Shown: positions 16,871-26,269, counted from the first letter of the stretch. The stretch: 64,000 nt of DNA from Coriobacteriia bacterium (GCA_016938135.1 JAFGVD010000014.1:1-64000); one strand, 5' to 3'. Made by a program: numbers and translations. Notes: generated from the sequence alone by a model not told the origin.

Positions 16871-18928
16871 TCAGAAGCGCGCGGACTCGTGCCGTACAGG
16901 GATATGGAGCGTGAACACCGAGCCGATGCCGGGGGTGCTCTCGACATCGATCTTCCCACCTAGAAGCTCCGCGAGGCGGCGGGAGATCGACAATCCCAGA
17001 CCGGCGCCGTCTTTGAGCGGCTCTGTGATGTTTGTGCGATGGAAGCGCTCGAAGATGTGATGCAGCTCGTCCGGTTCAATCCCCTTGCCGGTGTCGGTCA
17101 CGCGGACCTCTGCCGTCATTCCGTCTCGGCTGATGGATGGCTCCACCGTCACGCGTCCTACTTTGGTGAACTTGAGCGCATTGGAGATGAGATTCAACAA
17201 GATCTGCGAGAGCTTGTCTTCATCGGTCCAGACCGGCACCACAAGATAGTCGTAGTTGACCCTGACCTCCAGACCTTTGGTGAGCGCGATCGGCCTCAGG
17301 CTCTCCGCAACCTGCTCGCAGAGCGTGACCAGGTCGAATTCGCGAACCTCGACATCCACATAGCCCGCTTCGATCCTTGAGAGGTCCAAGACATCATTGA
17401 CCAGCGTGAGCAATCGCTCGCCAGAAGAGCGGATCATGCCCAGCTGCCTGGATTGCTCGTCGTTCAGCTCGCCGGCAAGTCCGGACAGCAGAATGCCCGA
17501 GAAACCCAGCACCGAGTTGAGCGGGGTACGAAGCTCATGGCTCATACTTGCGAGGAAGTCGTCTTTGACCCGGTTGGCCTTAGAGAGCTCGTCAAGCGAC
17601 TCCTGCAACTCGCGTGTACGCTCATCAACAAGGGCTCCCAGGCGTTCTTCCTGCGTCTTCGCATCTGTGACGTCACTGAAGACTGCGGCAAAGGTGTCAG
17701 GACCCGTGGGATACGCCTGGACCTCATACCACCTGTCCAGATCCCGGGAATACTGCTCAAACGATGTCTCCTGCTGGAGGTCGACGACGCGGCCATACGT
17801 CCCGATCCAGTCGAAAGACCCCTCCTCAAGTCCGGGAAGAAGCTCCGTGACAGGCGTGCCCAGACTTGCTGTAGCCGAGAGACCCGTCATCTTCTCAAAC
17901 GCGTCGTTCAGCTCCAAGAAGACATAGTCCACGACCCGTCCATCGTCATCCCGCACCACACGGTGATGGGCGAATGCATCCATCATGTTATGGAACAGGA
18001 ACTCGTACTGGCGCTTGCTGGCGCGAAGCTCTTGTTCAACCGCATGTCGCTCAGAGACATCTGAGAGCACGACCGTGAGCCCTGTGAACTTGCCGCTGAC
18101 ATCAAGCAGTCTCTTGATGCGCACCATGAAGACTCTCGGCCCAAGGGTGGTATCGAGGGTCCGTTCAAACTGCTGGTCTCGCAGTCCCCTGCTCAGAAAG
18201 CCGGTGATATCCTCCGCAAGCGGCTCAAAAGGTATGCCGGTGGCCAGCTTCGAGTAGTATGCGGAACCGGAGACCCCCTCCACGCCGAACATCTCCGCTG
18301 CTGACTCGTTGATGTTCTCGATCATGCCCTCGGCAGTGAGCAGGAGCAGCGGTGCGTTCACGCTCTCGAACACCGTTAGGTACTTGACCTTCTCCTCGGT
18401 GGTGATCCGGGAACGCTCCTGCATTTCCGTGAGCGCCTCTTGTCCCGAGAACCCCGCCCATTCAACGGTGAAACCTATCTCGAGACGGTCAAAGAAGCGC
18501 TCCACCACCGTGCGGTATTCCCAGGCGTCCTCCGGGTCCGTGATCCTCTCACGAATGAGGTCCTCGTACGCCGTGCGGTAGTACTTCATCAATCCAAGAA
18601 ACATGCCAAGGTCGATGCCCCGCGTCCGGTGCAGCCCCGCTTCGCGAATACCAAAAAGCACTGCGGCGTCCTTGCTCAGATCCTCTTCGCATTCGATATC
18701 AAGGTCGAATCCACACTGCTCCAGCATCATGAGCATGGAGTCGGTCAATCCTTGGACGGAGACGCGCCATGCCTCTTCAAGGGTGGACGTGTAGCGGGAG
18801 TACCCGAGGTCCCTGGCATAGCGCAACACACGCTTGACTATCCATGCCTCGCCACTCTCGAACAGAGAGCGAAGCGCATCAGGGTCCAGATGTCGCGGTT
18901 CTCGCAAGGGACTCCCCTTTGGATGCAT
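16871..18928 (-). CDS. PAS-PAS sensor histidine kinase
   Basis: A 685-residue cytosolic kinase with no membrane segment. The helical N-terminal region of about 190 residues is unlike a standard sensor. Two PAS domains follow (about 195-300 and 320-430), then a coiled coil (VDERTRELQESLDELSKANR) and a HisKA domain with SMSHELRTPLNSVLGFS (the phospho-acceptor His). The HATPase has LLNLISNALKFT, DTGKGIEPDE and GAGLGLSISRRLAELLGG. Its dimerisation region closely matches the kinases at 32561 and 40013. A TATACT box lies 10 bases before the ATG, implying a very short leader. Confidence 0.9.
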   Translation of the reverse strand: MHPKGSPLREPRHLDPDALRSLFESGEAWIVKRVLRYARDLGYSRYTSTLEEAWRVSVQGLTDSMLMMLEQCGFDLDIECEEDLSKDAAVLFGIREAGLHRTRGIDLGMFLGLMKYYRTAYEDLIRERITDPEDAWEYRTVVERFFDRLEIGFTVEWAGFSGQEALTEMQERSRITTEEKVKYLTVFESVNAPLLLLTAEGMIENINESAAEMFGVEGVSGSAYYSKLATGIPFEPLAEDITGFLSRGLRDQQFERTLDTTLGPRVFMVRIKRLLDVSGKFTGLTVVLSDVSERHAVEQELRASKRQYEFLFHNMMDAFAHHRVVRDDDGRVVDYVFLELNDAFEKMTGLSATASLGTPVTELLPGLEEGSFDWIGTYGRVVDLQQETSFEQYSRDLDRWYEVQAYPTGPDTFAAVFSDVTDAKTQEERLGALVDERTRELQESLDELSKANRVKDDFLASMSHELRTPLNSVLGFSGILLSGLAGELNDEQSRQLGMIRSSGERLLTLVNDVLDLSRIEAGYVDVEVREFDLVTLCEQVAESLRPIALTKGLEVRVNYDYLVVPVWTDEDKLSQILLNLISNALKFTKVGRVTVEPSISRDGMTAEVRVTDTGKGIEPDELHHIFERFHRTNITEPLKDGAGLGLSISRRLAELLGGKIDVESTPGIGSVFTLHIPVRHESARF

Positions 18929-18976
18929 TGCCGTCCAAAGTATATGCCACTTGCCAACCGGAGGTCACGAAAGGCT

Positions 18977-19207
18977 TCAGGCTAGTTCACGTACGCGCTG
19001 CGCGGCCGCCTGGGCAAGATCGGGACCCACCACCAACCGGAGCTGCCGCGACAGGTTATCGGCGATGATCGGCAGATCGAGCCGGGTGATCGAGTCCGCG
19101 TCCTTGCCGATACGCTTGGACTCCAGGTCAACGGACACACTCGCGAGCACGGTGCCCACAATGGGCCGTATGACCTCCTCGATCCTCTCGGCAAGCACAT
19201 TAGGCAT
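18977..19207 (-). CDS. small hypothetical protein coupled to a membrane protein gene
   Basis: A 76-residue, helical protein (MPNVLAERIEEVIRPIVGTVLASVSVD). Its ATG lies inside the last codons of the upstream membrane protein gene (8-base overlap), implying translational coupling and a joint role. The family is not recognised. Confidence 0.65.
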   Translation of the reverse strand: MPNVLAERIEEVIRPIVGTVLASVSVDLESKRIGKDADSITRLDLPIIADNLSRQLRLVVGPDLAQAAAQRVRELA

Positions 19208-19676
19208 GTGCTGACCCCTGCCTGGCGTCCTCGTCAAGGGCGACGATGAGATCCTCATCGTTGTCGGTCAGGCGCCCGAGGAAGTTGGCCATCGCCCGAT
19301 GGACGCGATGGAAGAAGATAGCGAAGAGCGCGATAGCGACAACTGCGAGCAGGTCCGCACCCAGGCGAGCCTGCTCCGCACTGAACGTCGTCCCAAGAAA
19401 ACGGCCAACCCAGCCCACCAGGACCGAGGCGGCCAGGCACACCGCTGCGAGGACCGCGAACGAGATGTTCTCGGCCAGAGCGGAGCCGGTTGCCAGACGG
19501 CGGAGCGCAAGCATCTCGATCAACAGGCCCGCCGAGAGAACAAGAGCCAGCACGCCCGCACCAATCCAGAGCACAGGGCTTATCTCGGCAACACCGGTGG
19601 CGTCAGATGCCAGCGCGGTCGACGGTACCATCAGCAGCACCAGCGTGGCAGCCGTGATCGTCTTTGAGAGCCTCAT
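19200..19676 (-). CDS. membrane protein with signal peptide, function unknown
   Basis: A 158-residue protein from the ATG at 19676, which has GGAAGGA upstream; a start at 19727 is less likely. A signal peptide (TLVLLMVPSTALA) is followed by three hydrophobic helices and an acidic cytosolic tail (TDNDEDLIVALDEDAR). The arrangement suggests a small membrane sensor or scaffold that works with the coupled 76-residue protein. An inverted repeat, GTTAG-N5-CTAAC (19711-19725), lies in its leader. Confidence 0.72.
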   Translation of the reverse strand: MRLSKTITAATLVLLMVPSTALASDATGVAEISPVLWIGAGVLALVLSAGLLIEMLALRRLATGSALAENISFAVLAAVCLAASVLVGWVGRFLGTTFSAEQARLGADLLAVVAIALFAIFFHRVHRAMANFLGRLTDNDEDLIVALDEDARQGSAHA

Positions 19677-19710
19677 GTGCGTCCTTCCTCTGTTGCGGTG
19701 TGGTGCCACG

Positions 19711-19725
19711 GTTAGCGTACCTAAC
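19711..19725. promoter_or_regulatory. inverted repeat GTTAG-N5-CTAAC
   Basis: Perfect 5-base arms upstream of the membrane protein gene. It resembles one half of the putative MarR operator at 62957-62970, which differs in spacer length (4 versus 5). It may be a regulator-binding site; support is weak. Confidence 0.3.
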
Positions 19726-19814
19726 ATATTCGGTCATACGTTGTATGTTCCTTGAGGCTATCTGGATGCGGACAGCCGGATGGTGTCGTAGGTCACATAA
19801 AATCTGCCAAGCGG

Positions 19815-21677
19815 TTAGCCGGCACCGCCGCCACCGCCGCCGCCACCGCCGCCGCCACCACCCGAGAATCCCCCGCCGCCACCCGAGGCGGAAGAGTTTG
19901 CCGAGCTGGCCACGCTCGCCGCAGATGCGACGCCCGTGGTGATGGCGCTCATAGGCGTCACACCGTACGCGTTGGGCGTGGATAGCCACAGCATCCGGCC
20001 CATCGCAGGATCGTTGAATACTTCAGGGACCTTGGTGCGCATCGCCTTGATGACCTCATCTGCGATACCGAACACCACCGCGAGCACAAGGAAGTGCCGC
20101 CACAACACCACATGCGTGGGGGGCTTCTCCTGCATCCGCCCGAAGTCCTTGAGGTAATTGCGCACGCCGGTGTACTTGGCGTGGAGTTCAGCAGCCTCCT
20201 GGCTCCTGCGCTCCATCTTGACGCCCAGGATTATCGTCACGATGCCGGCCGGGATCGTCCACACCAGCGGCCAGCCGAACCCGGCCACTCCCAGCGGAAT
20301 GAATCCCGAGACCAACGACAGCACTCCACCCGCCAGGAACAGCGCCTGCCGCTTCTGACCGCCCGGCTCGATGAATCCGCGCTCACGCATATCCTCGGCG
20401 ACATCCTTCTTCCAGGAGGCGATGCCGTTCACGTACGTGGCCGGAGCCGCTTTGGCGCGGGCCTGAAGCTCGGTCATGGTGAAGCTGTCGCTACGTGCGA
20501 CCTTGTTGAAAAACAGCGTGAGGAGCTTCGCCTCGGTGGGATGCAGGCCGACCGCCCTGTCCCTATCAAGGGTGAGGCGGTAGGTCTCCTCGTCTTTGGT
20601 GCCCAGACCCAGCAAGACCTTCTTCTGCTCGACGACGCGCTCGATGTTCACGGCGCCCCTGTCGATGAGATCGAGCAGCGTCGCGGTCATGTCTTCGTTG
20701 TCCGGCTCGCCCATCTTCATCAGCGAACCTACCAACGCCGGTGGTAGCTCGGCGGGCAGCTCTCGGAAGTACTCGCCCTGGAACTGCGGCTTGTGCTCCT
20801 TGCCATGTTTGAAGAACTGCGAGACGGCGGCAGCGAGGATGAACGACGAGAAGGCCAACGCAAGAAGCGAGGATGCCCATACCTTGAGACGCGCCACCGT
20901 ACGCGTCTTGTTGGCCTCCTCTGCCCACTTCCCCTCTTCCGAGAGAATCGTGGGCAACTGCTCGCCCGAGGTGGGTGTTGCCTGTGCGAGCCAGCCAGCC
21001 GGGAAGGCGATGCGCGCTTCCACGAATGTCTGCGCTGGGACATTCGGGACCGTGAGCTCGACCACGCTAGATTGCTCATCCACATTCACGTAGCCGGTCA
21101 AAGGTCCGTGCGCCCAGGCGCGGAGGCTCTCTCCTGCGGTCACGGCTTCACCGGGGTTTGGCAGCGCGATGGCGATCGTGACATCGCTTACGCCAAGGTC
21201 CCATCGGTCTCCAATGAACTTCCAATACAGCTCGCCGGTATCGTCCCAACGAGTCGCCGCATCCCGCACGACATAGCTGAGCGTGAACGGCGCATCCACA
21301 TCTGTCAGCCGGAAGAAGGCGCGCACCTGCACGTAACTTCCATAGTCAGTCACAAGGTACGTGCCGGGAGGACGTGTGTCGGTGGCAGCGGGGTCATCGG
21401 TGATCTGGTACGCACCATCCGGACCCGCAAGGCCTGTGATATCGATGCCGCCCGAGGACCCCTTGTCCAGGTCCCAATAGACGAAGGTGTAGTCGCCGCT
21501 GAAGTTGAACGTGCGCTGCTCGACCACCTGGAGCGAGCCGTCAGGCAGCACAGCCGCCTCGATGTTAACCGGCCCCATGGTGTAGGACTTCGCTGCGGCC
21601 TCCCCGGGCAGTGCAAGCCCCGCTGCAAAGACCAGTACGAACATCAATACGAGCCGCGCTAGCTTGGTGTGCATCAT
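19815..21677 (-). CDS. DUF2207 domain membrane protein
   Basis: A 620-residue protein. A signal peptide (LVLMFVLVFAAGLALPGEAAA) is followed by the extracellular DUF2207 domain beginning YTMGPVNIEAAVLPDGSLQV with TFNFSGDYTFVYW. A membrane helix near residue 255 and two more near 440-480 come next. It ends in the Gly-rich tail typical of this family (GGGFSGGGG and a long glycine run). The ATG overlaps the tadA stop by 4 bases. The role is unknown; family members are common in Actinobacteria and Firmicutes. Confidence 0.9.
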   Translation of the reverse strand: MMHTKLARLVLMFVLVFAAGLALPGEAAAKSYTMGPVNIEAAVLPDGSLQVVEQRTFNFSGDYTFVYWDLDKGSSGGIDITGLAGPDGAYQITDDPAATDTRPPGTYLVTDYGSYVQVRAFFRLTDVDAPFTLSYVVRDAATRWDDTGELYWKFIGDRWDLGVSDVTIAIALPNPGEAVTAGESLRAWAHGPLTGYVNVDEQSSVVELTVPNVPAQTFVEARIAFPAGWLAQATPTSGEQLPTILSEEGKWAEEANKTRTVARLKVWASSLLALAFSSFILAAAVSQFFKHGKEHKPQFQGEYFRELPAELPPALVGSLMKMGEPDNEDMTATLLDLIDRGAVNIERVVEQKKVLLGLGTKDEETYRLTLDRDRAVGLHPTEAKLLTLFFNKVARSDSFTMTELQARAKAAPATYVNGIASWKKDVAEDMRERGFIEPGGQKRQALFLAGGVLSLVSGFIPLGVAGFGWPLVWTIPAGIVTIILGVKMERRSQEAAELHAKYTGVRNYLKDFGRMQEKPPTHVVLWRHFLVLAVVFGIADEVIKAMRTKVPEVFNDPAMGRMLWLSTPNAYGVTPMSAITTGVASAASVASSANSSASGGGGGFSGGGGGGGGGGGGGAG

Positions 21678-22156
21678 CGATCCCCCATCCCCTCGCGCTT
21701 ACGATCCGCGCGCAGTCTGCCAAAGAACTCCTTGAGCATCTGCGAGCTTTCCTCGGCAAGGACACCTGTGGTCACCTCGAAGCGGTGATTGAGGCGCTCA
21801 TCGTTGCTGAGGTCGTACAAGGTGCCCACCGCGCCGGCTTTTGGATCGGTCGCCCCATAGACCAGGCGCCGGATGCGGGCCTGATGCATAACGCCCGCAC
21901 ACATAGGGCACGGTTCAAGCGTGACGTACACGGTACAGTCGGAGAGCCGCCACCTGCCAAGGCTTCGCGACGCTTCGCGGATGGCGACGAGTTCTGCATG
22001 CGCTGTGGGATCTGTGTCGATCTCGCGCGTGTTGTGCGCACGGGCCACAACCGCGCCGTCACAGACCACCACAGCGCCAATCGGCACTTCGCCGATCGCA
22101 GCCGCTGCACGTGCTTCTTCAAGCGCCATGGCCATGTAGGTCGTGTCAGACTCCAT
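21674..22156 (-). CDS. tadA: tRNA-specific adenosine deaminase
   Basis: A 160-residue deaminase that converts A34 to inosine in tRNA-Arg(ACG). The zinc site HAELVA (His and catalytic Glu) and PCPMCAGVM (two Cys) are both present, with VPIGAVVV before them. Length and motifs match TadA. Its substrate, tRNA-Arg(ACG), is encoded 4 kb away at 26186. No ribosome-binding site is visible; TAGCAT lies 6 bases before the ATG. It overlaps the downstream DUF2207 gene. Confidence 0.95.
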   Translation of the reverse strand: MESDTTYMAMALEEARAAAAIGEVPIGAVVVCDGAVVARAHNTREIDTDPTAHAELVAIREASRSLGRWRLSDCTVYVTLEPCPMCAGVMHQARIRRLVYGATDPKAGAVGTLYDLSNDERLNHRFEVTTGVLAEESSQMLKEFFGRLRADRKREGMGDR

Positions 22157-22162
22157 AAAGCG

Positions 22163-22168
22163 ATGCTA
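22163..22168 (-). promoter_or_regulatory. -10 box 6 nt before the tadA ATG (leaderless candidate)
   Basis: TAGCAT, then CGCTTT, then ATG on the minus strand. The hexamer fits TANNNT and has the same 6-base spacing as the other leaderless candidates. Confidence 0.45.
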
Positions 22169-22201
22169 CACTACCTGGTGCCTGGGAGCAGCGCACCTCG
22201 C

Positions 22202-22291
22202 GGAGGGGTGGCAGAGTCTGGTTTATTGCGGTGGTCTTGAAAACCACTGTGGGGCAACCCACCGGGGGTTCGAATCCCTCCCCCTCCGCCA
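22202..22291 (+). tRNA. tRNA-Ser (anticodon TGA)
   Basis: The acceptor GGAGGGG/CCCCTCC is followed by G and an encoded CCA. The anticodon loop CTTGAAA gives TGA, with a long variable arm and a GGTTCGAATCC T-arm. It is divergent from tadA and convergent with the aldehyde oxidoreductase gene. Confidence 0.96.
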
Positions 22292-22297
22292 TGCGCG

Positions 22298-24196
22298 CTA
22301 CTCGATGTCGAGTCGCCTCAGCAGCGCCCGGCGCGGCCGTCCATCCGCGCCCCATCGTCGCTGACGGTAGTAACCGGACCGCAGCTTGTCCATGGGAACC
22401 ACCGAACGCGGGTCGCTCTGTTCAAGTCGCTCGTTGAGTTCCCTTTGGGGCAGTGTGTCATCGGCAGCCGTCACGCCAAAGCGCACCGCCAGCTGACGCT
22501 CCAGGGTGTATCCCCGCTCGCCTATCTCCCAGAAGCGGCCAAAGCCGAAGCGCTCGCCTGTCACCAGTTCCACGGCCCGGATGTGCGGGAGCAACGGCAT
22601 CGGGATGCCAAGGAACTTGCGGGGGATCGCCCGAAGCAGGTGCAGCACAGGGCCCGTGATGCTCAGAACGGCGTTGGTGATCTTGCCCAAGGAGCCTTTG
22701 GCGCCGCGCACGAGCGGCGCGGGCAAGACCGCATAGGTGGTGAACAGGCACACTCCTGAAGCCGATACCGCCTCCATCAGGTCCTGGAACATCGCGGTAA
22801 GCCCAGCCTTGCCTCGCAAGCTACGGCCGTTCATGGCTAGGCCAAGACCCTCCAGCGCCACCATGTAGCCGCCGTTGAGATGACAGCCACCCCTGTTGGA
22901 AGTGGCGTAACCCAGGGCGTGGCCCCAGGCTCCGCGCGGCTCGTAGGCCGCAAGCTCCAGGCCTTTCACGTTCATCGCGTATGACGAAGCACCGTAGCGC
23001 TCTCCCAAGATCCGCGAGCCCTCGGCCAGCTCGTCACCGATGCCACGACGAAGCGCCACGTCCTCGAACAGCTCGGCGAGCCCGCTGATGTCGCCAAAGC
23101 GCAGCGGCCAGTCCACGACTCCGCGCTCGGCCATCTCCATAGCCAGCGAGACGGTCACGCCCGCGGTCATGGTGTCCAGACCCAGCTCATCCAGAAGCAG
23201 GTTGAGCTCACAGATGCTGCCCAGATCCGCGTTCTCAAGGTTGGATCCCAGCAAGACCAGCGTCTCCAGCTCGGGCCCCTTCACACGCTGACCGTCCACC
23301 TCGACGACGCGCCCGCAGCGGATAGGGCAGCTCAAACAGCCCATCGTGCCCACGAGGCTCTTCTCGGCCATCGCCTGACCTGATATGGCCGAGACACCCG
23401 CGTATCGACCGCGCCGGTAGTTGGAGGTAGCGACTATCCCCAGCTCTTGCATCTCCGGCAAAAAGCCGCCGGTGCCGAATCGCGGCACCGCATCGCCTGT
23501 CATGGGGTGCGCCTTGAGTGTGGCGGACCACTTCTTGGTGTGGGCGCGAAAGCCCTCGGGATCCGCGATGGGCACGCGCTGCGAACCGTGCGCGACAATG
23601 CCCTTCAGCTTCTTGCTGCCAAAGACCGCACCCATACCGGCCCGACCAGCTGCGCGCTCCTCGGAGTGCAGCGACGCGTATCGCACCAGATTCTCACCCG
23701 CAGGACCGATCACCAGCGTCCCGCTACGACCCTCCACGGTGCCGGCCAGGACAGCCTGTGCCTCCGTGGTGCGCAGTCCCTGGTAGTCCCACGCGTCATG
23801 AAAGCTCACACCGTCTTCGCTCACCTCAAGATAGAGAGGTGCGTCACCCGCGCCGGTGATCACCAACGCATCCACACCCGCCTTGCGCAGATAGACCCCA
23901 AAAGAACCGCCGCAGTTGCTGGACGCTACGATCCCGGTGAGCGGCGAGAGAGCGGACACGTTGAAGCGGGAGGTGGAGGGCGCGCCGGTCCCGGTGAGCG
24001 GACTCGTGCTGATGACGACCACGTTGTCCGGGCCCAGGGGGTTCGTGCCGGGGCGCAGCATGTCATAGAGTATCTGGGCGGCCATGACCTTGCCGCCCAG
24101 CGTCCTTCGCCTGTCCTCGTCCGTCCACGGATAGCGCTCAACCGTGCGCGCGGTCAGATCCACGCGTAGGACCGAAGCCAGATAGCCGCCTCTCAC
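22298..24196 (-). CDS. aldehyde:ferredoxin oxidoreductase (tungsten/molybdopterin)
   Basis: A 632-residue enzyme of the AOR family, which oxidises aldehydes to acids with ferredoxin (or runs in reverse) using a bis-pterin W/Mo centre and one [4Fe-4S] cluster. The N-terminus MRGGYLASVLRVDLT and the motifs TSRFNVSALSPLTG and GRAGMGAVFGSKKLK are typical. Cluster cysteines are CLSCPIRCG (near residue 290) and a distal one in ASGVCLF. Its ATG overlaps the upstream alcohol dehydrogenase stop by 4 bases. Together they could interconvert acid, aldehyde and alcohol (inference). Confidence 0.93.
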   Translation of the reverse strand: MRGGYLASVLRVDLTARTVERYPWTDEDRRRTLGGKVMAAQILYDMLRPGTNPLGPDNVVVISTSPLTGTGAPSTSRFNVSALSPLTGIVASSNCGGSFGVYLRKAGVDALVITGAGDAPLYLEVSEDGVSFHDAWDYQGLRTTEAQAVLAGTVEGRSGTLVIGPAGENLVRYASLHSEERAAGRAGMGAVFGSKKLKGIVAHGSQRVPIADPEGFRAHTKKWSATLKAHPMTGDAVPRFGTGGFLPEMQELGIVATSNYRRGRYAGVSAISGQAMAEKSLVGTMGCLSCPIRCGRVVEVDGQRVKGPELETLVLLGSNLENADLGSICELNLLLDELGLDTMTAGVTVSLAMEMAERGVVDWPLRFGDISGLAELFEDVALRRGIGDELAEGSRILGERYGASSYAMNVKGLELAAYEPRGAWGHALGYATSNRGGCHLNGGYMVALEGLGLAMNGRSLRGKAGLTAMFQDLMEAVSASGVCLFTTYAVLPAPLVRGAKGSLGKITNAVLSITGPVLHLLRAIPRKFLGIPMPLLPHIRAVELVTGERFGFGRFWEIGERGYTLERQLAVRFGVTAADDTLPQRELNERLEQSDPRSVVPMDKLRSGYYRQRRWGADGRPRRALLRRLDIE

Positions 24197-25377
24197 AGCG
24201 CGGCCCTGAGGATGCCGAGGATATCGGAGATGTCGGCGTCTTTGGGATTGAGCGACATCGCGCCGTCGTTGATTGCCGTGGCAGCGATCGCCGGCAGATC
24301 CGCCTCGGTCACACCCACCTGCGAGAGTCGCATCGGCATGCCCGCACGTCTCGCAGCATCGCCGAGAAGCTCTCGCACGGCCTCCACGGCAACGCGGGGT
24401 CGCTCGGCGGCGGGCGTGGATGCGTAGACCTCCGCGCCCTTCAGGTGCAGCAGCAACTCGCCGTAGCGCTCACCGGCGACGTCCATGTTGTACTCCATGC
24501 CGTACGGCAACAAGATGCCCATCGCGTCACCGTGGGCCACGGAACACTGACCGCCGCACGCGTGCCCGATGGCATGCACGATGCCCACCATCGCGTTGCT
24601 GAACGACACGCCCGCAAGCATCGCAGCGTTCGCCATCGCCAGGCGCGCGGTCCTGTCCTGGCCGTCTTCCAGCGTCTTGACCAGATACTCCCGGATGAGG
24701 TCTATCGCCGCCCGGGCGTAGCCATCCGAAAGCGGGTTGGCCTGTCTGCAGCTGAACGCCTCCACGGCGTGCGTCAGCGCGTCCAGCCCGGTGGAGGCGG
24801 TGAGCCGGGGCGGAAGCCCCTCGGTCATGCGCGGATCGAGAACCGCGACGTCGGGGAGCAGAAGGTAGCTCACAAAGCCCATCTTCACGTGGCGCTCGGT
24901 GTCCTTGATGACCGCAGCGCCCGTCACCTCGGATCCCGTCCCGGCCGTGGTGGGTACCGCGATGAACGGCACCATGGCGCGGGCCGTGATCACCTCGGAG
25001 CCCATGAACTCCTTGATATCGGTCGACCCTGTGGTGAGGACGATGTTGGCGCCTTTGGCGGTGTCCAGCACCGAACCGCCGCCCACGGCGATGATGGCAT
25101 CGCAGCCGGTCTTACGAAACGTCTTGGCGAGGTCGTTGACCACGTCCACCGACGAGTCCACCGGCACCGCGTCATAGATGGCACACACGTCGATACCACC
25201 ATCGGCGAGCGCGCGGAGCACGATGTCCACGAGTCCCAGGTCACGCAACTGCCTGTTGGTGACCACGATAGGGTGCGCCGCCTCCAAGACCTTCAACTCG
25301 TATGCGATGTTCTCAACGGCGTTCTCGCCGGAGAGTACCTTTGCGTGGTTAGAGAACTCGTAGTAGGCAGGGATCAC
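24193..25377 (-). CDS. iron-containing alcohol dehydrogenase
   Basis: A 394-residue group III (Fe-type) alcohol dehydrogenase. The nucleotide motif GGGSVLDTAKG and the metal-binding segments TAGTGSEVTGAAV, STGLDALTHAVEAF and HAIGHACGGQCSVAHGDAMG are all present. It catalyses NAD(P)-dependent interconversion of alcohols and aldehydes. It is placed between a hypothetical gene and the aldehyde oxidoreductase, with 4-base overlaps on both sides, so the three are certainly one operon. Confidence 0.93.
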   Translation of the reverse strand: MIPAYYEFSNHAKVLSGENAVENIAYELKVLEAAHPIVVTNRQLRDLGLVDIVLRALADGGIDVCAIYDAVPVDSSVDVVNDLAKTFRKTGCDAIIAVGGGSVLDTAKGANIVLTTGSTDIKEFMGSEVITARAMVPFIAVPTTAGTGSEVTGAAVIKDTERHVKMGFVSYLLLPDVAVLDPRMTEGLPPRLTASTGLDALTHAVEAFSCRQANPLSDGYARAAIDLIREYLVKTLEDGQDRTARLAMANAAMLAGVSFSNAMVGIVHAIGHACGGQCSVAHGDAMGILLPYGMEYNMDVAGERYGELLLHLKGAEVYASTPAAERPRVAVEAVRELLGDAARRAGMPMRLSQVGVTEADLPAIAATAINDGAMSLNPKDADISDILGILRAAL

Positions 25378-25916
25378 AGTCCCGCTCCTTTCTCACCAAG
25401 GTTTGCCGCCGTGCCGAGAAGACCCGCGTACGCTCGCAGGTGACCGGCTTCGCGCACGGCGGGGCGCGGCAGGATACGACGAGTCATGATGTCGGGATAC
25501 AGATAGCCCTCCACGATATGCAGGCACCGCACGAGCGACATCGCGATACCCAGGTCCCCTTTCACGGTGGCCCTGTGCTCGGCGAACGCCTCCAGAATGC
25601 CCTTCATGCCCAGAAGGACCGGCAACGCGCTGTCCACGCCCTTGAATGTCACAAGCAGTGTGGAGGGCACGTCGGTCCTGGAACCCAGCGTGTGGATCCG
25701 GCCGTTTTGCTTGCGTACGGTCACACGCGGCGACCCCGGGGATATCGCAAGAGTGATCGCGGTCCCCTCGGGCCATGAACCCGCTTCGACGCGGACGCGA
25801 CCATCAAGCCGAGCGCACGCCACGAGGCCCCTCCCCATCACTGCAAACACCACTCCCGCAAGCATGCGTTTGGTTCGTTTTGCAGGCCCCGGACTCAGCC
25901 GCACGTCAGTCTTCAC
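25374..25916 (-). CDS. hypothetical first gene of the aldehyde/alcohol operon
   Basis: A 180-residue protein from a GTG at 25916, chosen because GGGGAGGT lies 4 bases upstream; a longer frame extends to 26018. It has beta-rich central segments (GTAITLAISPGSPRVTVRKQNG) and a helical C-terminal half with MKGILEAFAEHRATVKGDL, loosely like SCP2-type lipid carriers (speculative). Its stop overlaps the alcohol dehydrogenase ATG by 4 bases, implying a linked function such as substrate binding. Confidence 0.7.
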   Translation of the reverse strand: MKTDVRLSPGPAKRTKRMLAGVVFAVMGRGLVACARLDGRVRVEAGSWPEGTAITLAISPGSPRVTVRKQNGRIHTLGSRTDVPSTLLVTFKGVDSALPVLLGMKGILEAFAEHRATVKGDLGIAMSLVRCLHIVEGYLYPDIMTRRILPRPAVREAGHLRAYAGLLGTAANLGEKGAGL

Positions 25917-25993
25917 ACGACCTCCCCATTCGGTGACGTGACTATGGTACACCCCCGCCTGATACGCATGCTTCTCAGTTGGCATGCCGTGTG

Positions 25994-25999
25994 TATAAT
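25994..25999 (+). promoter_or_regulatory. -10 box TATAAT for tRNA-Ser(GCT)
   Basis: A consensus TATAAT about 40 bases upstream of the tRNA. The -35 region is weak. The promoter overlaps the leader of the divergent operon. Confidence 0.55.
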
Positions 26000-26038
26000 G
26001 GTCTCCGCGTCGCGCCAAAACCGGTGTTGCCGCGGTGC

Positions 26039-26132
26039 GGAGAGTTGGCCGAGCTGGTTGAAGGCGCTCGCCTGCTAAGCGAGTAAGGGGCTAATAGCTC
26101 CTTCGAGGGTTCGAATCCCTCACTCTCCGCCA
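26039..26132 (+). tRNA. tRNA-Ser (anticodon GCT)
   Basis: The acceptor GGAGAGT/ACTCTCC is followed by G and CCA. The anticodon loop CTGCTAA gives GCT, with a long variable arm and a GGTTCGAATCC T-arm. Confidence 0.96.
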
Positions 26133-26185
26133 TTTGACATCTCTCCTGCCTGATGGCAGGATTGCTTAGCCCAAATGGGCAGTGC

Positions 26186-26261
26186 GCGCCCTTAGCTCAG
26201 TGGATAGAGCGTCCGGCTACGAACCGGGAGGCCGCAGGTTCGAATCCTGCAGGGCGCACCA
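26186..26261 (+). tRNA. tRNA-Arg (anticodon ACG)
   Basis: The acceptor GCGCCCT/AGGGCGC is followed by A and CCA. The anticodon loop CTACGAA gives ACG, the A34-to-inosine substrate of TadA. It probably shares a transcript with tRNA-Ser(GCT) 54 bases upstream. Confidence 0.96.
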
Positions 26262-26269
26262 TAGACTTC

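Noticed and set aside
19815-19875. Short GGC/CCG-type repeat
   Set aside because: It only encodes the Gly-rich tail normal for DUF2207 proteins.
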